Virus record (IMG/VR): IMGVR_UViG_3300037882_001264
Coordinates: 38,810 to 102,809 of that record
Reading direction: 5' to 3' (one strand)
Length of the DNA: 64,000 nucleotides
Origin: a virus
This document shows positions 15,439 through 23,502 of this stretch, in pieces. The notes under the pieces are model-generated. The model saw nothing but the letters and a program-made list of their open reading frames with translations. It had not been told where the DNA came from and did not search any database. The translations under genes and the position numbers were made by a program. Each line of letters begins with the position of its first letter. The stretch's first letter is position 1.

Positions 15439-16299
15439 TCACTTCCTCTTCTTCGCTCTGGCCTTGGCCTCTTCGATGACCTGTGCCTCGGTCTTGCCTT
15501 CCTTCCACGCGATGGCCGGAACCAGGGCGTCGATGACGGCCTGATTGCTCCTGCCGCCATACACAGCGCCCTCGTACTGGTCCGTCAGTAGCGTGCGCGC
15601 CGTGCGGAGAGTCTTGACTGTCTCTCTGCGGCGGTAGGCCTTGCCACGCGAGGCGACGTGCCAGTAGTCCTCGCCGTAGACACCCTCCTCGATGACGATA
15701 ACCAGCGGCTCTCCGTTGGGGGTGATGCCCTTGGCGACCTTGGCAGCCTGGCGCTCAGCCTTGGCAGCCTCGCGGGCCTCACGCTCAGCCTTACGGGCAG
15801 GCAGTTCGAGGCGGCCCGGGTTGTTCAGCACCTCAGCCGGGGCCGAGGGGTAGCAGATGGTGCAGGCATCCTGGCCAGCGAGGGCGACGATCTCGTCCTC
15901 GTCCATTCCAGAGACCTGGGGGAGCCAGCCGAAGCGGGTGGTCGCGAAGCAGGTGTTGCACTCCATCGACTTGTGGACGTGGCCACCAGTGTTGTCGACG
16001 AGCCACGCACGGGTCCAGCCACCCCGGCGGAGGAACTCCTCGGTGAAGGGCTGGGTCTCCTGCTGCTTGGCCGAGATCTCATCACGCAGCGCGTCGAGAG
16101 CGAGCGTGGAGCGCTCGACATCCTTCTGGCTGTACTGCGACCAGCGAACCTCGCCGCTCTCCAGTGCCGCCACCTGTCGCTCGATGTACGCGAGGTGCTT
16201 CAGGCTGCGGTCGAAGTTGAGGTTGAGTTCCCAGAGTTCGTCATAGATGCGGGCAAGTTCGGTGTCGATCTCGGCGGGGGTCTGAGTGGTGAGGTCCAT
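15439..16299 (-). CDS. Actinophage-type coiled-coil / Cys-His domain protein, 286 aa
   Basis: ATG 16299 is chosen because a clear promoter lies just upstream and GAGGAG precedes it; the frame above is not protein-like. A helical N-terminus (1-90) leads into a Cys/His domain (HVHKSMECNTCFATTRFGWL ... CTICYPSAP, about 115-165) of a kind frequent in actinobacterial phage and plasmid proteins, with H, C-x2-C and C-x2-C likely to bind zinc. A charged Ala/Lys/Arg helix follows (ARKAEREAREAAKAERQAAK), and the C-terminus is basic. It is the first gene of a unit with its own strong promoter, so early or high expression is likely. Function unknown. Confidence 0.75.
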   Translation of the reverse strand: MDLTTQTPAEIDTELARIYDELWELNLNFDRSLKHLAYIERQVAALESGEVRWSQYSQKDVERSTLALDALRDEISAKQQETQPFTEEFLRRGGWTRAWLVDNTGGHVHKSMECNTCFATTRFGWLPQVSGMDEDEIVALAGQDACTICYPSAPAEVLNNPGRLELPARKAEREAREAAKAERQAAKVAKGITPNGEPLVIVIEEGVYGEDYWHVASRGKAYRRRETVKTLRTARTLLTDQYEGAVYGGRSNQAVIDALVPAIAWKEGKTEAQVIEEAKARAKKRK

Positions 16300-16341
16300 C
16301 TTGGCGCTCCTCTGGCGGTAGGGGCTGGGCTGCTGAGTGAA

Positions 16342-16370
16342 ACAATACAGGAGCCTGGGGCTCAGGTCAA
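16342..16370 (-). promoter_or_regulatory. Sigma70-like promoter TTGACC-N17-TATTGT
   Basis: Minus strand: -35 TTGACC (16370-16365), 17-nt spacer, -10 TATTGT (16347-16342). It lies just past the stop at 16389 and about 43 nt above the ATG at 16299. The same hexamers, spacing and flanking bases (TACCGCCAGA after the -10) recur at 50833-50861. Confidence 0.8.
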
Positions 16371-16388
16371 GTACCTGAGCAGACTTTC

Positions 16389-16619
16389 TCAGGACTTCTC
16401 GACCACGCCCTTGGAGTCCACGACGATGTCGATCGAGCCCAACTTGGTCCGCCACTCCGGGTTCTCGGCCTCGTAGCGGTCGCGGATCTCTTCACTCATC
16501 CGGACGGAGAACGAGGCGCAGGGGCCCGGGTGTGTCAGGGGCAACTCGCAGTAGTACACCTGGTGCTCGCCACCGACGGGCTCGCGACAGGTCTTCTCGG
16601 GGTAGGCGGCCTTCTGCAT
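16389..16619 (-). CDS. Hypothetical Cys-rich protein, 76 aa
   Basis: The start MQKAAYPEKTCREPVGGEHQ leads into YYCELPLTHPGPCASF, a C...H...C pattern seen in many small actinophage proteins (C, then GHxGPH/CxS-type). A helical acidic segment and a short beta end follow. No partner or role is known. Confidence 0.65.
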   Translation of the reverse strand: MQKAAYPEKTCREPVGGEHQVYYCELPLTHPGPCASFSVRMSEEIRDRYEAENPEWRTKLGSIDIVVDSKGVVEKS

Positions 16620-16638
16620 GGGATCTCCGATCTTGGAT

Positions 16639-16896
16639 TCAGGACTGGTCTGAGGGGCGGCCGTTGTACTTCATGACGACCTCGATCGCCTTGTTCAGCA
16701 GTTCGGGCGAGTAGTGCGTAGCGACCAGTTCAGACCCGGCTGGCTCGCTGATGACGACCAGAACAGGTCGACCGTTGACGGGGGTGACGAACTCCGGCGC
16801 CGAGCAGTCGTACCAGATGTCGATCTGCCGGACTGCCATCTGGGCTTCGCGCGTCGAGTAGAAGTAGGCGTACAGGACCGGCTTGGTCTCCATCAT
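16639..16896 (-). CDS. Hypothetical protein, 85 aa
   Basis: MMETKPVLYAYFYSTREAQM begins a small alpha/beta protein with a central strand (GRPVLVVISEP) and a C-terminal helix (LLNKAIEVVMKYNG). The start overlaps the stop of the membrane-protein gene above (ATGA). Longer in-frame starts give non-protein-like sequence. Not recognised. Confidence 0.65.
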   Translation of the reverse strand: MMETKPVLYAYFYSTREAQMAVRQIDIWYDCSAPEFVTPVNGRPVLVVISEPAGSELVATHYSPELLNKAIEVVMKYNGRPSDQS

Positions 16897-17258
16897 CGGA
16901 ATCCCTGCTCCTTGGCATCTTGGCGCGACTCGAACCAGAGCGCGATGACGGCGGCCTGGACGACCAGAGCGATCTTCGGGGACTTTCGCCACAAGACCTG
17001 CCACATCGCCTGGGCGAACAGCAGGCCAGTCAGCGCCAACTGCAAGATCATGGTCCCCAGGGCGTCCTCGGAACGCTGGAACTCGTCGAGGCCAGGCGGA
17101 GGGTTGATCAGAGCAGGCACCATGATGAAGGCGATGAGGGCTGCGGCTGCCCAGCCACCGAACCACATCCAGTCGATCTCGCGCATGGGGCGGCGCCAAT
17201 CGGTGGACCAGTCGAAGGTGGCTTCGTCCGCTGTGTCTTGCTGGACGATGGTCTTCAC
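16893..17258 (-). CDS. Small membrane protein, 121 aa
   Basis: Three hydrophobic helices are visible: IDWMWFGGWAAAALIAFIMV (about 28-50), TMILQLALTGLLFAQAMWQV (about 69-90) and KIALVVQAAVIALWF (about 93-108). The N-terminus is soluble and acidic. It overlaps genes on both sides by about 4 nt. A holin-like or membrane-remodelling role cannot be excluded, but the convincing lysis pair is at 47.7-48.8 kb. Confidence 0.7.
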   Translation of the reverse strand: MKTIVQQDTADEATFDWSTDWRRPMREIDWMWFGGWAAAALIAFIMVPALINPPPGLDEFQRSEDALGTMILQLALTGLLFAQAMWQVLWRKSPKIALVVQAAVIALWFESRQDAKEQGFR

Positions 17259-17497
17259 AGCAGTACCTCTATCTCTTCATCGGCTAGGTGTGATACTGAG
17301 TAGTCTTGGTCATTCGCCACGTATCGTAGCATCACGAGGGCGTCGTGTCCAGTCTTCCCTTGCTGGGTGCGCACATGGGTGATGTAGCCACGCCCCTCCT
17401 GGACGCGGATCACGCGACCGCGCTCAAGGTTTGAGGCGGGCAGGGTCCATGCAACGGGCTCGGGCTCTTCCTCGGGAGTCAGCGGAGCCTCAGACAT
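17255..17497 (-). CDS. Hypothetical protein, 80 aa
   Basis: ATG 17497 overlaps the last codons of the polyprotein gene by 8 nt and is preferred over an upstream start that would overlap by about 100 nt. The protein is acidic at the start (SEAPLTPEEEPEP) and beta-rich afterwards (LERGRVIRVQEGRGYITHV, ALVMLRYV). It may be a small barrel. The longer start would add a basic hydrophobic N-terminus (RKILLAAALGSLAYAYV), that is, a membrane anchor; the start choice is therefore not certain. Confidence 0.6.
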   Translation of the reverse strand: MSEAPLTPEEEPEPVAWTLPASNLERGRVIRVQEGRGYITHVRTQQGKTGHDALVMLRYVANDQDYSVSHLADEEIEVLL

Positions 17498-20400
17498 TGC
17501 GACCCTCACGTATGCGTAGGCGAGCGAGCCGAGGGCTGCTGCGAGGAGGATCTTCCTTGCCCTCACTGAGTACCTCATCAGACGCAAAGATGTGGGACGG
17601 GTGGATGTCGCTGGGCCAGTAGTCCTCGCCCAGGTTGCCCCGGTAGGGGGTCTCAGCGTGCTCCATGTGCTGTGCGGCTGGGTTGTTGACGCTACCCCTC
17701 ACGACGCGCACCGGTACATGGCTGACGCCCTCCTCGTGAGCAGCCTGGACTCGGTGGTTGCCTTCGCCGAGGTAGGCATGGTGGGTCTTCGGATCGAAGA
17801 TTACCATGGCCGGATCCTTGAACCCCTCGCCGTTGCGGAGGGACTCGCGGTAGTGCTCTACGCCGGAGCGCTCAGTCTCGTTGCCGTGCATCTTGCGCAG
17901 CGCGTCGGTGCTGACATAGCCGATGACAGATCGGTCCTCGCCCTGACCGCCCATGCCGCTGTCACGGTAGTGGTTCATGTTCGGGTGCAGCGTCGTGGGG
18001 TCGACCTTCGAGGCGATCTTCTGACCGTGCTGGTCGCGCTTGATGAACATCCCCTCCTCGTCGAAGTCTTCATCCTTGGGCTCGGCCAGGGTCTGCTTGA
18101 CGTCGTCGAACTCGTTGTGACCGAAGCCCCGGTCGCCAGTCATGTACCCCTTCCAGCGATTGTAGTGCTGGGTGTGCTGCTCGGGTGTCATGTCGCGGAC
18201 GTCAGGACCGTCGTAGTGGTAGCCCTCGCCGAAGTGATGGCGCGGGGGCTGATCCCAGCCGTCCCGCTCGATCGGCTTTCCAGAGTCAAACTCGCTGCCG
18301 TGGTGGCTCTCGATGCGGCCATGCTCACCGAATGCCTCGCGCTCGTGCGCGTCGAGGGGGATGACTCGATGCACCTTCACCTTGTCGAAGTGCTCGGCGG
18401 GTATGAACTTCTCTCCGCCCCATCGCTCGTCGGTAGCGACTCCCTTGGGGGAGTGGATCTCTGCCACGTATGGGCGAACGTAGCCCTGCGTTCCAGTCCA
18501 GTCGCTAGGGCGCTCAGCCGTGTAGAGGCCCTTGTGCTCGCGAGGACGGATGGACAATGCGTTGTCCTCCGGCTGGTGGTCCGGGTTCAGCGCGAAGTGG
18601 GGGTTATCAGTAAGGTGGTAGGTCACCTCGTGATCCTGAGACGACGTCTTCTGGTCGGGGAAGCGAGCATCGACCAACTGCTGCCACAGCCCCGCCTGGT
18701 CGAGGTACTTCTCGACGGCGTTGCGGTAGTCGAACACACCCTGGCCATGCGGGCCGAATGCCCCCGAGCGCGAGGAGTGGATGTGCTCCCAGATGCGCTT
18801 GGCACGGTTCGAGCGCGCTGGCTCCGGGAGGGCGAGCGCACCCTTGACCTGCTGCGCGACGCCCTCGAAGTAGTACCACTCCGTCGGCGAGAACTTGTGG
18901 CCCTTCGGCTCGCTGACGGGGCGCACGGCCCACTCGTCGTCGGAGAGGTTGTACGCGGCGTAGGGCTTGATCACGCGGATGTCGTAGGAGTTCGGGTTGA
19001 CGTAGAAGGTGCTCGACCAGGGGCCGACACGCACCTTGCCACCCTCGGGGTCGCCAGCCCATTCCCACTCGGGGACTTCGCTGGAGGGCACGTTGAGGTA
19101 GACACCTTCGAGGTTGCAGTGCTCACGCAGTTCAGCGTTGAGGTGAGCCGACACCATCTTGGGGCTCATGCCAGCGAACTGCGGATTGGCCTCGACCAGC
19201 CCCTTGTACTCGACGCCGATCAGTGTGTCGAGGTCATCGTTGAGCCGGTACTTCGGGTCGACTTCGCGATCGGCTGCATGAGCCTGGATGGCGTTCTTGT
19301 CAGCCCACCACTCGGAGATGCTGGAGCCAGCGATGTAGACCTTGCTCCAGGTGCGCCAGTTGGAGTAGCGACCGTCCCACCATGCAGCCAGTCGCCCCAT
19401 GGCGTAGTCGCGGACCTCGGGGCGGATCCTGTCGCCGTCGAACAGGCGCGGGTCAAGGCTACCGTTCGTCGGGGCGAAGAGGCGGTCGGTCGGTTGCCAG
19501 GTGTCGAGGACGTGAGACTCGCGAAGAAGCGCCTGCTTTATCGTCTTCCATGGGGTGTGCTTGACCTCCTTGCGGAGCGCGGGCATGTCGGGTAGATCAG
19601 CGATGTCCCACCAGGCCACGACCTCAATGTCATCACCCTTGGGGTCATCGGGATTGCGGACGTGACGGTCTTCGTGGTCGGGATTGAGGTCGATGTCATC
19701 CTCGGTGGGGATCGTCAGGACAAACCCCTGGTAGATCCCGTTCGGGCTGACCCAGTTCGCCGTGACCTCAGCGTCGCTGGGGATCTTCAGCCCGGTCTCC
19801 TCGGAGAACTCACGGCGTGCAGCGGCGAGGGGGTCCTCACCCTCATCGATATGACCTCCGGGGAACTCCCAGGTGCCACGAGCCGGGTCCGACTCGTCCT
19901 CGTTGGAGCGCTGGATTAGCAGGATGCGACCGGAGTCCTTGGCCTTGAGGCACAGCCCCGCAACCTCGATGCTCTTCGCCTCAGCAAAGTGCTGGAGGAT
20001 CGACACCGGCTGGAAGTCCTTCTTGCGGAGCCGAGGCCTTGCCTTGGTAGCGTCCTCGTATGCGACTTCGTGCTGGTCCCAGTCGTGCGGCTCGTACACG
20101 TCGCTGCCGTCAGAAACACTCTTGACGAATCCCCTGCCATCGCGGGTGAGGTCGTCAGAGTGCATTGGCAGGGTGTCGACGTGACCGGCGTCGTGCAGTT
20201 GCTGGGCGTGCTCCAGCATCTTGCGCGCGACACCCTTGCCGTCGTACCCCCGGCCCACCTGCACCCAGGTGATCTCACCGGGCTTGTACTGGCGGCTGCC
20301 GTCCTTGCCGACCCACGAGAGGCTCCCGACAGGAGCACCGCGATCTGGCAGCCGGGCGTGGATAACGTGCTTCTCCCCACCGAGGGTGGGCTGCTTCTCG

Positions 20401-20981
20401 TAGTGGAGTTTCAGACCATCGAGCGAGTAGTCATCGCCGAATCCACCAAAGTGCTGGAGAACCCCGAGAGTGTAGTCATGCTTGGTCCCCTTGGGGTCGG
20501 CCACCTCATCGTGGAACGCCCCGGGGTCCTTTCCGGACTCTTCGCCGTCCTCCCAGTTGCTGTCATCCCACCCTCTGGTGTTCATCCAGGTCCGACCGTC
20601 CTCAGACAACTCAGGAGAGTGGATGGGAAACGAATCGGCCTGGCCACTGGTGTAACGCTCCTTGGCGTGTTCCATCATGGCGCTGGCAATGCCCTTGCGA
20701 CGATGGTCCTCATGAACCCACACATTGGAGATCTCACCCGGGTAGTGCCCATCGGACTCCGAGTACCTCTCCGATTCGCGAGGAGCCCAGGTCATGCTGC
20801 CCACGAGCCCACCCGAGGATGGGCTGTGAGCCTCAACAGCATGGTGGGGAGTTATGTAGTGGGGCGTTCCGTCACCCTTCCTGCGCCCCGGGAAGAAGCG
20901 GAACTTCAAGTCTGAGGGCAGATCTCCGCTGGAGCCGCCAAAGTGCTGAAGCAGGGAGGCACCATCGGGCTGCTGGCTCAC
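17490..20981 (-). CDS. Multi-enzyme polyprotein: GNAT-GNAT-Nudix-NTase-like-ART-like-ParB-like
   Basis: 1163 residues from the GTG at 20981 (GGAGG 5 nt upstream). Segments: GNAT-like 1 (about 20-150, acetyl-CoA loop HRRKGIASAMMEHA at 93-106); GNAT-like 2 (about 180-290, YDGKGVARKMLEHA); a complete Nudix hydrolase (about 335-490) with the box at 376-398 (G-x5-E-x7-RE-x2-EE-x-G, all key residues present); a nucleotidyltransferase-like region (about 500-780, VYIAGSSISEWW then DDLDTLIGV); a region beginning VTYHLTDNPHFAL (786 on) that may be ADP-ribosyltransferase-like, low certainty; and a ParB/sulfiredoxin-like segment near 1015-1100 (YLGEGNHRVQAA). The phrase LQHF occurs just before each of the first three domains (11-14, 175-178, 329-332). 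It lies between terminase and portal behind its own promoter and long leader. Packaging into the head is inferred by analogy with T4 Alt. Confidence 0.85.
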   Translation of the reverse strand: MSQQPDGASLLQHFGGSSGDLPSDLKFRFFPGRRKGDGTPHYITPHHAVEAHSPSSGGLVGSMTWAPRESERYSESDGHYPGEISNVWVHEDHRRKGIASAMMEHAKERYTSGQADSFPIHSPELSEDGRTWMNTRGWDDSNWEDGEESGKDPGAFHDEVADPKGTKHDYTLGVLQHFGGFGDDYSLDGLKLHYEKQPTLGGEKHVIHARLPDRGAPVGSLSWVGKDGSRQYKPGEITWVQVGRGYDGKGVARKMLEHAQQLHDAGHVDTLPMHSDDLTRDGRGFVKSVSDGSDVYEPHDWDQHEVAYEDATKARPRLRKKDFQPVSILQHFAEAKSIEVAGLCLKAKDSGRILLIQRSNEDESDPARGTWEFPGGHIDEGEDPLAAARREFSEETGLKIPSDAEVTANWVSPNGIYQGFVLTIPTEDDIDLNPDHEDRHVRNPDDPKGDDIEVVAWWDIADLPDMPALRKEVKHTPWKTIKQALLRESHVLDTWQPTDRLFAPTNGSLDPRLFDGDRIRPEVRDYAMGRLAAWWDGRYSNWRTWSKVYIAGSSISEWWADKNAIQAHAADREVDPKYRLNDDLDTLIGVEYKGLVEANPQFAGMSPKMVSAHLNAELREHCNLEGVYLNVPSSEVPEWEWAGDPEGGKVRVGPWSSTFYVNPNSYDIRVIKPYAAYNLSDDEWAVRPVSEPKGHKFSPTEWYYFEGVAQQVKGALALPEPARSNRAKRIWEHIHSSRSGAFGPHGQGVFDYRNAVEKYLDQAGLWQQLVDARFPDQKTSSQDHEVTYHLTDNPHFALNPDHQPEDNALSIRPREHKGLYTAERPSDWTGTQGYVRPYVAEIHSPKGVATDERWGGEKFIPAEHFDKVKVHRVIPLDAHEREAFGEHGRIESHHGSEFDSGKPIERDGWDQPPRHHFGEGYHYDGPDVRDMTPEQHTQHYNRWKGYMTGDRGFGHNEFDDVKQTLAEPKDEDFDEEGMFIKRDQHGQKIASKVDPTTLHPNMNHYRDSGMGGQGEDRSVIGYVSTDALRKMHGNETERSGVEHYRESLRNGEGFKDPAMVIFDPKTHHAYLGEGNHRVQAAHEEGVSHVPVRVVRGSVNNPAAQHMEHAETPYRGNLGEDYWPSDIHPSHIFASDEVLSEGKEDPPRSSPRLARLRIREGRNV

Positions 20982-20990
20982 GGTCACCTC

Positions 20991-21010
20991 CACACCCTTT
21001 CGGGGCCCCC
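20991..21010 (-). promoter_or_regulatory. Start-associated element, copy D
   Basis: Minus-strand GGGGGCCCCGAAAGGGTGTG, leading into GGAGG and the GTG at 20981. A variant of the shared core. Confidence 0.5.
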
Positions 21011-21034
21011 ACGCTGAGAGCGACAGCAATGACT

Positions 21035-21075
21035 GAGGGGCCCCTCCCGGAACTCAGTCCAGGTCGGGGCCCCTC
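21035..21075 (-). other. GC-rich inverted repeat in polyprotein leader
   Basis: GAGGGGCCCC (21035-21044) and GGGGCCCCTC (21066-21075) form a perfect 10-bp stem. A competing 7-bp stem GACTGAG/CTCAGTC (21031-21037 with 21054-21060) overlaps it. Only one of the two can form at a time. Confidence 0.7.
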
Positions 21076-21133
21076 TGCGTGCCGATCCTGCCACAGCAAC
21101 CCGCCAGAGACGCTGGGCGGACCTTGCACGCTT

Positions 21134-21150
21134 GGAGGGGGTTACCCTCC
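21134..21150 (-). other. Hairpin GGAGGG/CCCTCC in polyprotein leader
   Basis: 6-bp perfect stem with a 5-nt loop, directly downstream of the -10 box at 21160. It would sit at the 5' end of the polyprotein mRNA. Confidence 0.6.
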
Positions 21151-21159
21151 GTCGGCCAT

Positions 21160-21189
21160 AGTATGGCACAACCGACCCAAGTGGTGCAA
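21160..21189 (-). promoter_or_regulatory. Promoter TTGCAC-N18-CATACT
   Basis: Minus strand: -35 TTGCAC (21189-21184), 18-nt spacer, -10 CATACT (21165-21160). It leaves an mRNA leader of about 170 nt before the GTG at 20981. The -35 sits in the loop of the hairpin at 21172-21199. Confidence 0.6.
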
Positions 21190-21199
21190 CCCGGGTCGG
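21172..21199 (-). terminator. Hairpin directly after the large terminase stop
   Basis: CCGACCC/GGGTCGG, 7-bp perfect stem with a 14-nt loop, starting at the base after the stop codon at 21200. Followed by TTGTG, not a strong U-tract. It may be a terminator or an operator, because the -35 box lies in its loop. Confidence 0.55.
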
Positions 21200-23239
21200 C
21201 TAGAAGCGGTGCCTCTTAGCGCCCCTGCGCTGCGGGGCCCAGTCGGGCCGATCGGGGTCTCCTCGACGAGCGCCGTTCCCGAAGTTCGAGAGCGCATCGC
21301 CCGGGTCTTCGCGCATGCCCGGGAAGGGGTCCGCTCCGCCCTGGAGCGCGCCACGCGGGCGGAAGTTCGACAGGTCCGCGTGCATGAAGTTGTTGACCTG
21401 CTCGCCGATGAGGACGTGAATGACTTCCATCATGCAGTCGGCGATGTCCTTGGACTGCACCGGCCCAGCGGAGGGGTGGTCGACCCGGCCGTTCTTCATC
21501 TGGAGGAACCGCAGTTCGAGGTCGGCGCGCTCGTTGTATGGGGCGTGCACGAGCCCGAGGTTGATCGCGGCCTTGGCGCTCTCCTTGACGGTCCAGTCGT
21601 ACTGGCGGGTCGTGGTCTTCTCGAAGACGGTGACACGCTTGGGCATCGAGGTGTTGCGGATGCGCTTCTGCAACTTCTGCACCGACGCCGGGGAGTTGTA
21701 CTGGTCGTAGGTGAACTCCTCTGGGTAGAACTTCGTGATGACGTTCTCCCAGATCCAGTCGTCGACCTGCTCGTAGTCGATGATGCCGTCCGGGTAGTCG
21801 GCGGGATCGAAGTGCCGGACCAGGTCGAAGACGCAGTGCAGTCGCCCTGCCTCATCAGTCTCAGTGTGGGCAACGGCGAGGCCGTACTTGTCGTTCACCT
21901 TCGAGGGGTCAGCGTGCCCCTTGTAGGCGTACATGAGGAGCCCGCCGGTCTGGGTCGTGATGGCAGGAGGACCGTACTGCTGCGGGCGCTCCGTCCACGG
22001 TGCGAAGATGCCCGCGACCTTCTCGCTGTTGAGATAGGCATCGATCGCTGTAGCAAAGCGCGACTCGCGCTCGACGGCGAAGGTCTCGGGGTTGGCTCGC
22101 TTGAGCCTCTCCATCGACTCGTCGTAGGTCTGGATCGCGCCCTTGAGTGGCTCGAAGGTCGGGGGCATGCTCTCGCGGTACTCGCCCAGGTCGCCGTCGA
22201 ACTCCGGCGGGAAGAGGGGGATCTGGTCAGCCTTCTCCCAGTCCTTGTAGATGTCCCATGAGGCCAACTGGAACATGGCGATCTCGGGGTACAGCGCAGT
22301 GCCGTGCTCGTTCAGTTCGAGGGAGTGCTGGTAGTTCTCGTAGAACTGGCCCATCATCTGCCAGGGGCTCGACGGCTCGACGATGAAGGCGTCCTTGCCG
22401 AACTGGTCGAGGGCCGGAGTGGCGGCCTGGTAGACCTCTTCAGCAGAGCGGTTGGCGCCAGAGGCCACAACGTGAGCCATCTCGTCGTAGGCCTGCATGA
22501 ACGACGTCGGACCACGACCGGCCATCAGGGTCGACTCCTTCGGCACGATGCCGAAGGATGCCATGTCCTGCTCAGCGTTGATGCCCTTGCGTTCCATCTC
22601 CTTCATTCGGACCCAGTCCGAGGGGGCGTAGATCGTCAGGCTCTCGCCGAGCAAGCGCGAGATGTAGGGAGCGAAGCACGTCGATCCGGAGATGACGTTG
22701 ACGAGGTCCTGCCACACCTGAGCCTTGGCCTGCTCGCGCTTACCGGCGAACACCATGGCCATCAACTTCTTGTCGCGGTCGACACCGTAGTAGGCCTGCG
22801 GGCCTCCGGGGCGCGACATGTAGTTCCAGAGCACGTAGGACATCATGAGAGCGGTCATGTGCCCCTTACCGGCACGTCGACCCATGACCAGCAGCACCTC
22901 GCGGAACCACGGGTAGCCCCGCGCCTTGAGGTAGCGCATGCGTTCGAGGATGTCTCCTGCGACGCCGTTATAGTTGGTCTGGCGGAACGACTCCTGCCAC
23001 TCGGCCACGACCGCGTAGTCGTAGTCGGTGAAGAGGTCTTCCCGGAGGAAGACGATCTTCATCAGCGTGGCCTGGCGCGGGTAGAGGCTAGGTCGGTTCA
23101 GATACTCCGGACTGACGATCCATGTGATCGGGTCGGGCACCTCGATGATGGAGCCGGATACGATCCGGTGCATGTCCTGGGGCGCGATCCCCTTGAGACC
23201 ATCAGGAAGGATCAGGCCGCCGCGACTGGCGAATGCCAT
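21200..23239 (-). CDS. Terminase large subunit (TerL)
   Basis: 679-residue DNA packaging motor. The ATPase half has the Walker A-type loop VMGRRAGKGHMTA (about 118-130) and a Walker B strand ending in QAYDE near residue 253. The nuclease half has DKYGLAVAHTETD (first acidic residue) and YDQYNSPASVQKLQ, a signature common in phage terminases, then DIADCMMEVIHV for the last acidic site. The C-terminal 45 residues are Gly/Arg/Pro-rich and probably contact the portal. Length is slightly above average. It begins 3 nt after the small Cys protein gene and ends at a hairpin. The small subunit candidate lies two genes upstream. Confidence 0.9.
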   Translation of the reverse strand: MAFASRGGLILPDGLKGIAPQDMHRIVSGSIIEVPDPITWIVSPEYLNRPSLYPRQATLMKIVFLREDLFTDYDYAVVAEWQESFRQTNYNGVAGDILERMRYLKARGYPWFREVLLVMGRRAGKGHMTALMMSYVLWNYMSRPGGPQAYYGVDRDKKLMAMVFAGKREQAKAQVWQDLVNVISGSTCFAPYISRLLGESLTIYAPSDWVRMKEMERKGINAEQDMASFGIVPKESTLMAGRGPTSFMQAYDEMAHVVASGANRSAEEVYQAATPALDQFGKDAFIVEPSSPWQMMGQFYENYQHSLELNEHGTALYPEIAMFQLASWDIYKDWEKADQIPLFPPEFDGDLGEYRESMPPTFEPLKGAIQTYDESMERLKRANPETFAVERESRFATAIDAYLNSEKVAGIFAPWTERPQQYGPPAITTQTGGLLMYAYKGHADPSKVNDKYGLAVAHTETDEAGRLHCVFDLVRHFDPADYPDGIIDYEQVDDWIWENVITKFYPEEFTYDQYNSPASVQKLQKRIRNTSMPKRVTVFEKTTTRQYDWTVKESAKAAINLGLVHAPYNERADLELRFLQMKNGRVDHPSAGPVQSKDIADCMMEVIHVLIGEQVNNFMHADLSNFRPRGALQGGADPFPGMREDPGDALSNFGNGARRGDPDRPDWAPQRRGAKRHRF

Positions 23240-23242
23240 TGG

Positions 23243-23494
23243 CTAGATACCGTCCTCGGAATGGGCCATCTCTTCGAGCATGAGCCCGATTGCGGAAGGG
23301 GACGCCGTCGCGTTCGGGACTCGATGGCCGCATACCTGGAACCGGACGACGGCCTGGATCCCGAGGAACTCACCCCGGTCAGTGACGACGGCCTCCAGGC
23401 TGGTGGCAATCTCGTTGTAGTCGGCCACGCAGACCGGACACTTGACCTGACGCGGGACTCGCATGAGTACCGCAGTGCCCGGCTCGAACGTCAT
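23243..23494 (-). CDS. Hypothetical Cys-containing protein, 83 aa
   Basis: Contains KCPVCVADY near residue 19 and VCGHRVP near 55, which could form one zinc site. The rest is a small mixed fold. It is squeezed between the 140-residue gene and terminase (8 and 3 nt gaps). No known family. Confidence 0.65.
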   Translation of the reverse strand: MTFEPGTAVLMRVPRQVKCPVCVADYNEIATSLEAVVTDRGEFLGIQAVVRFQVCGHRVPNATASPSAIGLMLEEMAHSEDGI

Positions 23495-23502
23495 GGATCC
23501 CC

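Noticed and set aside
16639-17199. Extended version of the 85-residue gene (186 codons)
   Set aside because: The added N-terminal 100 residues are Arg/Pro/His-rich, overlap the membrane-protein gene and look like out-of-frame translation. The ATG overlapping the upstream stop is preferred.
16893-17258. Second holin
   Set aside because: Three membrane helices are present, but it is far from the endolysin and has no other holin feature; only a membrane protein can be claimed.
17260-17285. Further copy of the start-associated element (GAAGAGATAGAGG)
   Set aside because: It lies in the coding end of the 80-residue gene, lacks the CCCC part and may be fixed by the amino-acid sequence.
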